Assembly: GCA_032821775.1 (NCBI GenBank)
Contig: JAVLRN010000003.1
Coordinates: forward strand, 1,178,001 to 1,242,000
Reading direction: 5' to 3'
DNA length: 64,000 bases
From: Sanguinoderma infundibulare
Lineage: Eukaryota; Basidiomycota; Agaricomycetes; Polyporales; Polyporaceae
Shown here: piece by piece, positions 10,708 to 21,866 of the stretch
How positions within the stretch are numbered: the stretch's first letter is position 1
Layout of the letters: each line of letters begins with the position of its first letter
Notes under the pieces: model-generated
Seen by the model: the letters and a program-made list of their open reading frames with translations, nothing else
Told to the model about the DNA's origin: nothing
The model's database searches: none
Program-made: the position numbers and the translations under genes

Positions 10708-13700
10708 GTTGGGGCTGGACCGACGTTGTGTTGGCAGTGAGAGAAAGTTTCGGGAGACGCTGCGCGCAGTTAAATACTCGGCATCAGCATCAGCGTGATG
10801 ACTCGGGGCGTCAAGAAGGCTCACGGAAACAACGGGAGTCCACGGGACTCCGAACTTTCGGACGGCAAATGGGACCAGGAAGCCGTAAGTAGTAGTGTCC
10901 ATCGGGTCGAATCAGCGCTAGCTCTATCTGTGTATGTAGCGTCCATTTCATGCAGGCAGGACACAGATGTCAAAGGCTATGTAACTGTTGCGATCATCGG
11001 AAGTGGCGACTGTGCGCGATTTACATGTCAACATCGCTCGGCATGGTGATGTCGGTGATATCGTGTGACGGTGACCGGTGAATGTTGAAGGAGAAATCCA
11101 AGTTGTGTGTCAACTTGAGAAGACGCCATTTAAACCTGGATAGGCTTGACGCTGTGGGAGCACGACGTAACCCTCATTCCTTGCTGCAGCCAATTGCAAG
11201 CAACTGAAATGTGAATGACGGGGAGTGGTTAGAGACACCTCGGTTCCGACCTGTTCTGATAATCCTTTTCAATAGCGGAGATGAATGACAAATTATACGC
11301 GTTAGGCACTGAGCCCCCCACTCCCTCCCATCCTACTTGGAGACACACGCTCGCCTTTCAAGAACAACAACGCGAATCATGGAGATGCGCATATAGCCAA
11401 GGCGTGCGGAGCGCGACCAGCTCGGGTTCTCCGCCGAATTCCTTGTGTAGATCCTCTGCCCGTGGAGGTTGGGGGTTGGAGAGGTGATTGCGAAATGACA
11501 GGAGGTTTTGTTCCGGCCCCTGAATGTTAGGTTGTGGTGCCCAAGCGGGGGTCAGAGGTAGAATACAGAGATTAAGGACGCTAGAAGAAGAGCCTCCACA
11601 GGCCGCGCAGCATGGAATCATGGTGTAGTTTGCGAGTTCCGACTGTCTGGACCAGGGGAAGACGAGACCTGCATCCATGTGCCCCAATCGCGCTCCGGGG
11701 GACGACGGTTTCCAGCATGCGCAGTTACGAACCACGAAACGACTCGCTGGAGATATCCAAGTTGGCTGAGTGTGATAGAGGAAGGTACGTTGAATTTTGA
11801 AGGAACACGCTATTCTTGTTGTCCCACGGGGAAGGTGGACATCAAGGTCCGCCAGGTGGTCGCAAAAGGAAGCCGTGGATGCCTGGTAGATGCGCCTTAT
11901 TGGTAATCGTTCACTCTAGGGGGCCAGAGCCCAGAAGAGGAGCAAGGGCAAGGCCGCCCTCGCTCCCGAGAACCTGACGGAGTCGTCGTTTACTGTTCGG
12001 AAGAGCCCAGCGCGCGGCGGGACACGACCACGTCGGTCATCCACTCCATCCGACTTCGCGACGCAAGTTTGCCTTCCAAGGACGGCAAAGCGAACCACGA
12101 ATGAGTGCATTTGGGCCAAGGCCTGGGGAGTTCAAAGGACAGGTATGACAACCTCCTTGAGTTCTCTGCTAGGTTCCTCGGGTAGACCATCCACCTACAA
12201 AGGTTGGGGCTTCCAGCGGTGGTGTGACGCAGCAACCAGGAGTGGGGATTGAAGGTGCCATAGAGTCACTGAACGGCGCTAGAAGGAGGGGGAAGAAGCA
12301 AGGGGGACGAACAGACCTGTCACCCAAAAATACTAATACTTTCCAACCATCCTCAATCGTCCGCAACCCGCCCGATCAAGTCCTTCGGAGGCGCAATCCT
12401 CGACCGGCCACCGCAACTCCACTTGTAGGTCCATGGTGAAATGTCGCGGGAGTCGGCGCAAACAGGAGAAATATTCACGAGACGGCGTGCATACAAGGAA
12501 GCGAAGGGGGAAGCGTCGCCGGATGTTGAGAAGCTTGGGGACGGGCTTGGGAGCCGGTCGGTGTAGCCGTTTGAGAGTAATTTGAACCTATCGACAGTCT
12601 CTCGAGTCGGAAAATTTGGCAAAAGGTAAAGTATCTGCGGAAGCGTTGTGGAAAGCCGAGTGAAGTGGTTGTCCAGAGGCGGTGAGGGCTACCTCCACAG
12701 GCTGAAGGGGCGAGTACCGGCGACCGATGGTTGAGCCCCTGGCTGAAATGAGAGCATCGAATTGAGGCCATGCAAAAACGGGGCAGTGGGAGGGAAAGTG
12801 AGCGAGGATGAAGGCTGATGAAGTGGTGGCTGACGTTGGGATGTCGGAGGGCGGATCGAGTCGAATCGGGCCGTTGGCGAGCCTTGTGCCGCAAGGGACG
12901 AGCCCCGGCGTCCCCCGTCGTCATCCACCGTCCCTTTGTTCCCCGACCACGCTCAGGCTCTTGTCGCCTTCTGCTGATTGTCCTAATGTCCTGGTTGTTG
13001 TCTTGCTCTGGTTGGAGTCTTCGTCTCTTGGTCACGCATATACCTCCACAAATTGCGGTTCAAATTTCCTGCAAAACTCTGGCATATCCCGCCATGGCCA
13101 CTGCCGCAACGACGACACATAGTACTGGCTTCAGCACCACCTGCCGGCTGCATCGTCGCCAGGCCAGTCGGACAAGGACATCATCAAGACCAGCGCGACT
13201 GGCCAACCACACGGGCTTGACCAATCGCTCTGTCCTCAGGTCCAATCTTCAAGAATGTATCTATTGAATGAACACGCTGCTCACGCTCATCGTTACCGCG
13301 AGGACGCGATAATATCCCCGCGCACAGCGGAGGCATCGGCGACAAATGTCGCGACTTAGGTGTGTCGTCCAGTGCCGGTGTTCCTGCCTTTCTTCTTGCA
13401 CACTAGGTCTTCTGCATGTTCCCGTGTTGCTCGAATCGTGTATGTGTCGTGGTCATTCCCCGTCTTGCTCTCTGGTTGCTGCAAACAGATTCTTGACTTT
13501 TCGTCGGGCACTTGTTTGCGCATCTTGAGGCAGACATTTTTCTGGATGGTCTGATCAGACTAGCACACTGGACTCGTTCGGACGTTGTTCTCGAGGTGGT
13601 GGTTGGTAGAAATGGCGACTTACATATCAGCGTCACCACCGTACTTGGCACCGCGAGCGCTAGTGACTGATGTCACGTGTGACGTGACCCCTAATTGCCA

Positions 13701-14567
13701 TGATCTGTCGAGATGCCGTACGCGCGGCAGCGCAGGCTGCTCTTTGGGGTGCCATAAAGGCTTTGGGAGGGGTGGAAGAGGCTCGAGCCGAAGAACTCAC
13801 TGAAGTGACATATAGCTTAGCGGCATCTGGATGAGGAATATGGCATCGTGGCCGCACCGCTCTATTCCAAAGCAATCGTGTTACCAGGACTATGCTTGAC
13901 CTCCAGTCGACGGCCAGTGTGCAGACACCGTCAGATGAGCTTCACAGTTTCTCTCTTCCCATGAATGCGAGCACGTACGCGATTCGAATGGCAACTCCGG
14001 CACTGTTCAACTCCGATTATCCAATGCCTACTGTTCTTGCGGTTATATTCTCATCGAGCTTCCGAAACGGCGGTCGAGACGACACCTGTTCAACAAGTGG
14101 CAAAGTTTCTCAAGAATACAATCTCGGCGCCGGCCGCAGCGATGATCGAGAGCAGTGGCGATGGAGGAACGTTCACGGAAGAACTGTGCGGTGAGGCACG
14201 AGGGCAAGATAGCGGGGTGTTGATTGCGAACGCTCGCGCGCCGCGCCGACACGGGCATGAGACTACCCACACCGAGGTGCGCATTCAGGGTCGGGGCTTC
14301 GTTCGCATTGTTGCCCGCTTTCTTAGTCGGATTCCTCCCCCTTCTTATTTGGCCTTGCCCCACCTCTCACCCTCATTTCTCAACTCCCCCATCTTCGCCC
14401 GCCTTCCCCCCTCATTCGTTTTACCTCTCGTTCCACTATCTTTACTCTTCCTTCCTCATTTCGAGACTATCCCGCGTTTCTGGAGGTGTTCTGATTGTCG
14501 TAGAGTCGAAGTTCGGACCCAATATACGTGCCGAGTTCATCCGTCATTTCCATCGTTCGCGTCGACC
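10708..14567. other. gene-poor stretch
   Basis: About 3.9 kb with no gene I can support. The longest frames (for example on the minus strand at 12475-13035) are rich in Arg, Ser and Pro, have no domain, and are matched by similar frames on the other strand. A pyrimidine-rich tract at about 14320-14465 probably belongs to the promoter or 5' leader of the gene at 14568. Confidence 0.4.
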
Positions 14568-15247
14568 ATGGCTTCACAGTCATCCAGCCTGCCGTCCCTC
14601 GACTCTTCCCGCCTCCCCGCGTATCGGTCGGCACACGTCGGTCGGTATCATCCCTTCCCGAGGGTCGCGCGTCGACGTGCTGAGGATGCTCTCATGGTGC
14701 GTCCGTCTCTGAATCCCTTACGACCAAGCCCAACATGCAGGAACTCGCGGTTGGTCTCACCAGCACACTGTAGACTACAGGACTGTAGACTACAGGACTG
14801 TAGACTACAGGACTGTAGACTACAGGACTGTAGAATACAGAACCGGCTTGGAGCCCATTCTCGAAGAACCGGAGCCTGTCCGCATTGTGAGTTCTGCCTC
14901 GTCCACGTCCATCATCGGGCCTACCGCTTCATGTATCCTGTCTCCTACAGCGTCCTCTCGTCGTATGCGAGGAAGTCCCAGACGGTGATGTGTCCTCATT
15001 CGAGCTCGACCTTCCGGTGGTGGGCGACGCAGAGTTCTTCGCGCAGGGTGTCAGGGCGGAGGCCGTGGGCGACAAGGTCAAGGCTAGCATCTTGGTGAGT
15101 CTTTATGCACAGTCATCTCGAGAACGCGTTACTGTGGGCCAGGGCTGATAGGCTCCGACGCAGGATCTGCTCGTGGCTCTGCGCCGTCGATCCCTTGCGC
15201 TGTTGGCGGTCGCGGACTTCCTGAGGGGCGAACGCCGGTCGAAGTGA
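14568..15247 (+). CDS. small protein of unknown function with a VDYRT pentapeptide repeat, paralogue of the gene at 249-874
   Basis: Four exons (14568-14696, 14764-14886, 14951-15094, 15164-15247), all joined in phase 0, give a 159-residue protein with no known domain. Exon 1 encodes a Ser-rich start and RYHPFPRVARRR. Exon 2 begins with tandem Val-Asp-Tyr-Arg-Thr units and ends GLEPILEEPEPVRI. Exon 3 carries RPLVVCEEVPDGDVSSFELD and LPVVGDAEFF. Exon 4 carries DLLVALRRRSLALLAVADFL and a basic tail. The match in exon number, phases and conserved blocks with the gene at 249-874 is the main proof that both are real. Pentapeptide units end in CTACAG-like sequence, so the 3' splice site of intron 1 is the least certain point; I chose ACCAG at 14759-14763 because it keeps the frame. 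No signal peptide or membrane segment is visible. Confidence 0.7.
14767..14841 (+). repeat. 15-bp tandem repeat, five units, in frame
   Basis: Units of ACTGTAGACTACAGG start at 14767, 14782, 14797, 14812 and 14827. The first four are exact and the last is slightly changed (GAATACAGA ending). In the frame of the gene at 14568 each unit encodes Thr-Val-Asp-Tyr-Arg. The other forward frames read Asp-Cys-Arg-Leu-Gln or hit TAG. Confidence 0.97.
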
Positions 15248-16454
15248 GTGTCGTGTCGGGTGCTGTATGTTGTGTTGTGCTGTCGTGTGCTGTCGTGTTC
15301 TGTCTTGGGATCGCAAGTGCTCGCTATCTTGTGTCGCGCGCTGTCAGCTCGGCTTCCTCCTGCTACAGTTCTCTCCTTTGCCGCGTCTAAAATGTATATA
15401 CATGTACTGTCCCTTCCTTGGTCATGATCTCCCCAAAATCAAGTAGTTTAGAGCTCTGCGTATATAACAGTTATCTAATGAAGCGCTGCTAGATCTTGGA
15501 AAAACACCGATGGACTCCGCACCCCTCACAGGAGATGAATGAAACCTGGGTGGTTAGACGACATCCCGGTCCCGCAATCGGCAACACACGTAGCAACGAA
15601 TTCAATACGACCGGCGTAACCCGGAACGCTCATGAAGTGCGTGTTGGTTGCAGTCCTGCGTTTCCTCCGCCGATGGGCGGGCGGAGGGAAAGCCGGGACT
15701 GCACCCCGAGCAAGTAAGTCGCCGTTCACCGAACAGTGTCAAGACGTTCGTACTTACATAAATCAGTCGCTGCGCACGTCCTGTAAACGCTCCTGGAGGG
15801 CAGGGAAGGCATCGGAAACGAACATCGAAGGCTTCCTAACTCGTTCCCGGGCTCGGAAAGCAAGTACTTGGGGAAGGCCTCTTGCCACCACGCGGAGGGC
15901 TATCTCCGAAGCCTTTCGCGCTCTCGCCACCGCCATGCCGCATCCCGCAGAAAATCGTCGCGGTACTTGCCTCTGCCCCAAACCCCAAGGTACCCAAAGA
16001 CTGAAGATAGGCTTACATTCAGGTGTGATAGGAGTGGTTCCGCTTTGTGCAATCTTGTTCCACCTCTGTAAGTAGTACAGAACTTGGCTCCGTCCGTTGT
16101 ATGACACACCTTGCACTCGTCCCTTCCACGGATTGCAGAACGTTCACCGGCAAGCTCAATTCAAACGGCATTGCGCCGGTGCCTACAGTGAACGAGCCCA
16201 TCGCGTAAACATGACGGCGGGGCTCGTGTCTTCGATTGTAGATTTCGTTGGTGACATCAACACGCATGCCGACACGAGCGACGAATGGTCCTTGTGGCCG
16301 GCTCTTCTCGCGCACTGTGGACAACCAGTGCGCTGCTTTGGGATCCGTAAATTACACCATGGATTCCCAGATATTGTGGAAGCTTGTCTATCCGGCAGTG
16401 TTAGCAGGGTATGAGCAGCTCCCAAAGGAATGGGGCACCTTAGAACGAGGATGG
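15248..16454. other. intergenic region
   Basis: No confident gene. A GT/CT-rich low-complexity stretch (TGTCGTGTGCTG-like) lies at about 15245-15305. A minus-strand frame at 16019-16324 is somewhat coding-like (GPFVARVGMRVDVTNEIYNR) but has no recognised domain, and I found no supporting exon chain. Confidence 0.4.
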
Positions 16455-18560
16455 TCACTTTCCAATACAAAAGTCCCGGAACACAGCATCTAGGACGTCT
16501 TCTACGTCAATGACGCCAGAGATTTTGCCGATAGCCTGTGCAGCATAGCGAAGCTCCTCCGCGGCAAACACCACATCTTCTGGGGCTGCAGCCGGATTGG
16601 GATGAGCTCCAGTTCGATCAAAGGTATTACGAGCACGTACGAGTGTCGAGAAACGCTTCGAGGAATCGCAGCGAATTCTCCAGGTGCGCACGATGACGGG
16701 AATGAGTAATCAAGGGTTCCTCTGAATCAGACCCGTTCTCCTTCACGAGGTGATACCTGAAGCAGCTTGAGTAACACGTACAGGGAAGAGCCTTCTGGAC
16801 TTACCTTTGTTGCAAGGCTTTTCCAAAACTGTCCATGAATGTTTGGGTACCCTCCCCTGTGCCTAAGCTGATACTCCAAGTCGCCCGGGAAATTGCGCTC
16901 GGTGCGAGGGCATGTGGAGGTAAGAGGTCGGTCTTGTTCAACAGAATGAAAGTGTCATCCTTCAGAAGGGGTACGATGGTAGTGGGGATGTTCAAAGAGA
17001 ACCCGGTCTCTGCACAGCCAACGACCACTTCCGGCGCAGAGAGCACGCAAAGCGAAACGTCAGCGGACTGGACACTGTGCACGAGCTAAGAGTGAGCTGT
17101 AGACAGAGCAAATGGAATGCGAAAACTACTGACAGATCCTTGGCTCGCTCGACTCCGATCTTTTCTACCATGTCATTCGTCTTGCGCAGGCCTGCTGTGT
17201 CGGCGACGATGACGGGCAGGCCACCGATATCTAACGAGAGCTCTAGGACGTCCCGCGTCGTTCCGGGAACGGGTGTCACGATCGCTGCCTCACGCCGTGC
17301 TAAGGTGGGAGAACGGTTAATGACACCACCGAAAAGTGAAGTGTAATGGACCATCACAAACCCAGGAAGTTCAGGAGACTGCTTTTGCCCGCATTCGGTG
17401 GCCCAAAGATGGCTAAACGAATGCCGGACCGCATGATTTCTCCTCGACGGTTTTCCGAGAGGTGATGCTGTATGGCATCCCGCAATCTCAGCACGCGCTC
17501 TCTAGCTATACAGCAGTCAGAATCTGGATGCATGGTTTTGGCGAGCGAGCGGACCTTGGTCATATACTCCTTCCTCGATCTCCTCTCCTTCTCCGAAGTC
17601 AATGAGAGCCTCTATTAAGGCCAGACATCGAATCATCTCATTTCGAAGGGTCTCAAGACGCGCTCTCGTGGAACCCTGACTATACCGTTAACCTCGTTTC
17701 ATTACGGCCTGCGTTAACGACTCACCCTAGCTGTTCTCAAGGCAAGCTTGCGTTGAGTTTCAGTCTCTGCATCAATGAGATCCCTCAGCCCTTCCACCTG
17801 GGTCAGGTCAAGGCGACCGCCTTCAAAAGCGCGTCGTGTGAACTCTCCTCGCTCAGCCGGGCGACAAAAGGGGTAGAACGAGATGGCATTGAGCACTGAG
17901 GATATGATAGCGCGCCCCGAGTGTACATGCAGTTCAAGCACATCCTCCGTAGTGAACGACCGCGGTCCTGTAGCAGTGCTTACGCGTCAGGGGACGGCGG
18001 ACTGTGTAAGAAAGCTCCTCACCTTTGAAAAACACAGCAAGACCATCGTCCAGCACCTCTCCCGACTCTGGATGCACGATGTTACACCTGTGCATCTTCC
18101 ACGGCTCCGGGTCGCGTTCTCGCACTTTGCCTTTCCCCTCCGTACGCGTCTGTACTATGCCTCTCCATACATCCAGCGCGTCCGGGCCAGATACGCGGAT
18201 GACGGCGACGCCTGCCTTGCCGGGAGGGGTCGAGAGTGCAAAGATAGTCCGCCTCTGTGCGTCAGACAGGACCAGCTCTGAAGGTTTCCGGTTGACACGG
18301 CCGTCGGCAGAGTCCCAAGAATACCGAGGAGGGTGATTGGAGGCCAAGGAAGAGGTCCCGTACGGCCTGGGGGCACCGCATGGTATGACAGAGGGGAGTG
18401 CGGGACACACGAGGCGGTGCCGCTCGCTGCCGTTCTCGGGGGTCGGATTTCTGGAAAGCCAGTATAACGCTGTTCCGAGGGGTCGTATAAATGGTCTGAG
18501 AGCGCGGGCGGTGCGCGTCTTCGAAGGCAGCCTACAAGACAGGCTTCTGCAGACCGCCAT
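16455..18560 (-). CDS. MSS1: mitochondrial tRNA modification GTPase MSS1 (MnmE/TrmE family)
   Basis: With Mto1, this protein installs the 5-carboxymethylaminomethyl-type modification on wobble uridine of mitochondrial tRNAs. The Arg/Ser-rich N-terminus from 18560 suits mitochondrial import. The TrmE N-terminal domain starts [20 protein letters not shown] and includes [20 protein letters not shown]. The inserted G domain shows all motifs: P-loop GPPNAGKSS, switch [26 protein letters not shown] and a SAIS loop. The protein ends FCIGK, with the catalytic Cys tail of the family. Several introns are present. It is divergent from CNB1, 260 nt apart. Confidence 0.96.
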
Positions 18561-18820
18561 GGCTGTCCTCGCCGTCGAGCGCGATGAGGACGCCGTGTCG
18601 GGTGGTGTCGAGTGTGGCGAGCGCCGGCCGCCCAGCTTTCGGTCGCGAAATTCCCACGGCGCCTCTCTGCTCAAGGTCTTGGGTGCGGGGCCTGCTCGTC
18701 CGTACGCGTTATCACCCTCCCTTCTCCTGCACCTCCCGCACCATCTCTCTGACCCTTGAAAGCCATTGTCGATCATACGCAACCGCTCAGTGCTGCTCGA
18801 ACGCTCTCGATTGAATCAAG

Positions 18821-19763
18821 ATGGGACAGTCGCGTCCGTCACTCCCTCTCCGCGTTGTGAACGCCATTTTGACCGGACCGCCGTTTTCTCCCCCATGCAG
18901 CATCCCAATTCATGGAGGACATGCAGAAGCGGTCCAACTGTACGCATCCTTCATCCTTCCCTGCTCTATTTGGCGGCAATGCGCTTACCAGGCGCTGCAA
19001 TCGTCAGTCAATGCAAGCGAGTTGGAGCGACTGAAGAAGCGGTTCATGAAGCTCGATAGGCAAGCACGCACAGAAGCTAGAGAACGGAAAAGTGCTTACT
19101 GACGTGATCGTCTTTGGCAGTGATGGCTCAGGGTCAATTGATCGTGAAGAGTTCCTGCAAATACCTCAGATCGCGAACAATCCGCTCGCATCCCGACTAA
19201 TAGCCATATTCGATGAGGAGTGCGTCTTTTCCCATCTACTGCATATGCATTTGCGCTCACCCTTCTCTTTGGTCGTGCATGCTTATAGTGGTGGAGGGAC
19301 GGTGGACTTCCAGGAGTTCGTTGGGGGCTTGAGCGCGTTTAGTAGTCGAGGAGGGCGAGAAGAAAAGCTACGATGTGCGTCCCTCCATCTTGTCTGGCTG
19401 ATGTCGATGCGTGAATCCTGAGATGCTGCCTTCCCACAGTTGCCTTCAAAGTGTACGATATGGATCGAGACGGCTTCATCTCAAATGGCGAGCTGTTCCT
19501 CGTGCTCAAGATGATGGTCGGCAACAACCTCAAGGACGGGCAGTTACAACAGATCGTGGACAAGACAATCATGGAGGCAGACAAGGACGGAGACGGGAAA
19601 CTCTCTTTCGAAGAGTTCGTCCAGATGGTGTCCAATACGGTACGCTCTGTTCTTGCTCATTGGCCGCCCACCCTCCGTCCAGATAAGGCTGTGACTGATA
19701 TTCTCTTCCCGCTGCCCCCCACAGGACATTGTCAAGCAAATGACTCTCGAAGATCTTTTCTGA
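18821..19763 (+). CDS. CNB1: calcineurin regulatory subunit B
   Basis: The Ca2+-binding regulatory subunit of the phosphatase calcineurin, acting in stress and morphogenesis signalling. Seven exons splice to a protein starting [17 protein letters not shown], with Gly2 available for N-myristoylation. Four EF-hands follow: [26 protein letters not shown], [13 protein letters not shown] and [13 protein letters not shown]. The C-terminus is [12 protein letters not shown]. Exon 1 has only 13 coding bases (18821-18833). The second hand starts across a splice junction near 19219. The intron at 19060-19120 begins with GC rather than GT; this is required to keep LDSDGSGS intact. The donor of intron 1 (GTCCGT) is also weak. 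Confidence 0.95.
19060..19120 (+). other. GC-AG intron in CNB1
   Basis: The exon ends GATAG and the intron starts GCAAGC and ends GGCAG. Joining at these points restores the first EF-hand. No GT near the site gives the right frame. Confidence 0.85.
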
Positions 19764-20191
19764 CTGGCCCATTCGTCTTGGCATATATCTTCTCGTTCTC
19801 CTCACACCGTCGCTGTCGCATTGTCCCAGGATTGTTACGTCTGTCATGCCCGCTGTACATACACACGCACGATCATCCATTTTCTTACTCGTGACCTCGC
19901 CGCATACCATCGAGTGTAATATCCGCTCTGTAGTCTGTCGTATACTAAATGTCCAGGCTGTTGTCCTCTTGCAATCACTCTTACCGCGCGCACAAACGTC
20001 GGAGATGAGTTTGATGACTGGCTATCGTCGCGAAGCCGACTGTGTGCAGATCAGGGCCCCACTCTTCGTCAACAAATGAGTCGTTGTTTTTTGTCCGACA
20101 ACTGCCCGACGAAGGCGTATGGCGCATACTCTCATGGAGGAACGTCAACCGCGTCCGAGATCTATTGTAGTGGTATGGAGTGCGATCACAT
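19764..20191. other. convergent 3' flanks of CNB1 and ATP7
   Basis: No gene seen. It should contain both transcript ends. Confidence 0.45.
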
Positions 20192-21073
20192 TTACATGAG
20201 GGCAAGGTCGCCGAACTTCTCCTTGTAACCTGAAAAAATGGGAAAATGTGACTAATGAAGGACGCGAAGTTGATGTAATGAAACATACCGGGGACGGTCC
20301 ACTTGCCCTTCTTGATCATAGTCTCAACAGCCTCGACGATGCGTGGGTGCGCCTTGCCGACCTCCTCCGCCTGGGTGAAGTGAAGCGTGATGAACACGCC
20401 ATTCGTGACTAGGAACAATATGCATTTGACTCACAGTTAGGTCCTCGAAGGGACGCGCCTCCTCGATGTTGGCAAGGGTGGCTTGGAGGTCCTTGAGCTC
20501 CACGTCAATCTTCTCCGTGGTCTCCTTCGCCTTTGCGACCTATACCCCGGCAGAATACATAAACACCCCATTCCCCTACGCTCTCGTATCCATGTAACGG
20601 GGCATGAGTCCAAGCATCCTACTCACCGCCTTTGCCTCGAACGTCTCGATAGCTTTGATGTGGGTGTTCACGTCGTAAGTGACAGGCTTGAAGTCGCGAA
20701 GGATCTTCTCAGCCTCGTCGACAACGGCGGTGTTGCGAAGAACAGAGCGGTAGTGCGCGAGGTCGACGGTCGTCGGTTGGGCGGCGAGCTGGGCCTGGGT
20801 GCGCTGGGCGTCGGCGTGCCGCTTGCGGAACGCCTGGAGGGACGCAATGGTCTCTGTCGTGTCCAGCATAAGCACACGTCCGCACCCTCCCCTGCTCCCG
20901 TAGCGCAAGCAAAACACTCACCCTTGCCAAGGCCCAGCGAGGTGTAGATGCGGGCGAAGTCCTGCGGTAAGCCAGAGTCAAACGTTACAAACCTTCCGGA
21001 CTGGCCCGGGCTGAGTGGGGTCCAATTTTCGCGGGCCACTCACCACCGTCGCGGCGACTGCTTTTGAGGCCAT
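20192..21073 (-). CDS. ATP7: mitochondrial F1Fo ATP synthase subunit d
   Basis: A peripheral-stalk subunit of the ATP synthase. Small exons on the minus strand give MASKAVAATV, DFARIYTSLGLGK, the helical core ETIASLQAFRKRHADAQRTQ, LAHYRSVLRNTAVVDEAEKI, HIKAIETFEAKAV, then KAKETTEKIDVELKDLQATL and NIEEARPFEDLT. The last exon encodes YKEKFGDLALM. These blocks match the ATP7/subunit d family in order and spacing; the ending KFGDL and the EEARPFEDLT motif are characteristic. Start 21073 is the only ATG that gives the family N-terminus. The gene is divergent from the hexokinase gene, about 0.8 kb apart. Confidence 0.95.
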
Positions 21074-21866
21074 TTGGAAGCTGGAGAAAGGAGTGAGGTC
21101 AACCCACGGGCAGAGAATTAAGCAAGGGCGAGAGCGCACAGAAAAGAGAGGTGTTCGTGGAGGACGTCGGTGAGCAACTACTGGCTCGTGTCTGCCCAAC
21201 CGTCGCCGGGAACGGCCGATGTCCATGGGCGCTAAACTGGCTCTCGCAACATACACCATACTCCGACTCATTCGACTGACTACGAGGCTTTCTACACCAC
21301 ATTCTTCTCAGACAACGCAGTCCTCAAGGCTCCTCATGCCATCACTTGCCAAACGACGTCCGGCGAAGGAGGCCCATGTGCTCTATAAGCGCCCTAGGAG
21401 CTTCGACTCGCAAGTACGACGATGTCACATCCCGAAGCTCATGTTCAGAGGGTTGGTAAGTACCGCAAGTTTCACCGCGCCTGGTCAACTCTGAAAAGCA
21501 GCATTGCAGGTATGTCGAGATGTTCTTACGGCCGCGAACCTCGTCAGGCTAGGCAGCTCCGGACCATTTTTGTGCAAGAGGATGGCTGTAATGCAACGAC
21601 CGGACCTTGGCATTACACGCTCCCCAGCCCCCTCCAGCTCTTGGACCATGTCGGGCTGGATGAGTCTGCCATCTGGAACGACAAAGAGAGTGGCTCTGGC
21701 TTGGCTCTGGCTCGAAAAGGCAGCAGGGCGATCAGAGAGGAGGCACGTGACCGGCACTATGTCATAAGATGTCGACAGGGAAGATGGCCAACTCTCTCGG
21801 TAGCCCCATTCTCTCTCCTCCCTCTTTCCACACCATCCCGCCATATTCCTTGCCACCACACAGGTC
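21074..21866. other. divergent promoter region of ATP7 and hexokinase
   Basis: No gene supported. A short imperfect TGGCTC-rich repeat lies at about 21690-21716. Confidence 0.4.

Noticed and set aside
12475..13035. A 186-residue open frame on the minus strand
   Set aside because: Arg/Ser/Pro-rich with no domain, overlapped by equally long frames on the other strand, and no credible splice chain.
13965..15098. A 377-residue open frame on the plus strand
   Set aside because: Its composition is low-complexity and its 3' half reads the gene at 14568 in another frame, turning the repeat into Asp-Cys-Arg-Leu-Gln. The spliced model with a paralogue is better supported.
16019..16324. A coding-like minus-strand frame just downstream of MSS1
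   Set aside because: No domain, no start with a good context, and no exon chain; MSS1 already ends with its family tail FCIGK at 16455.
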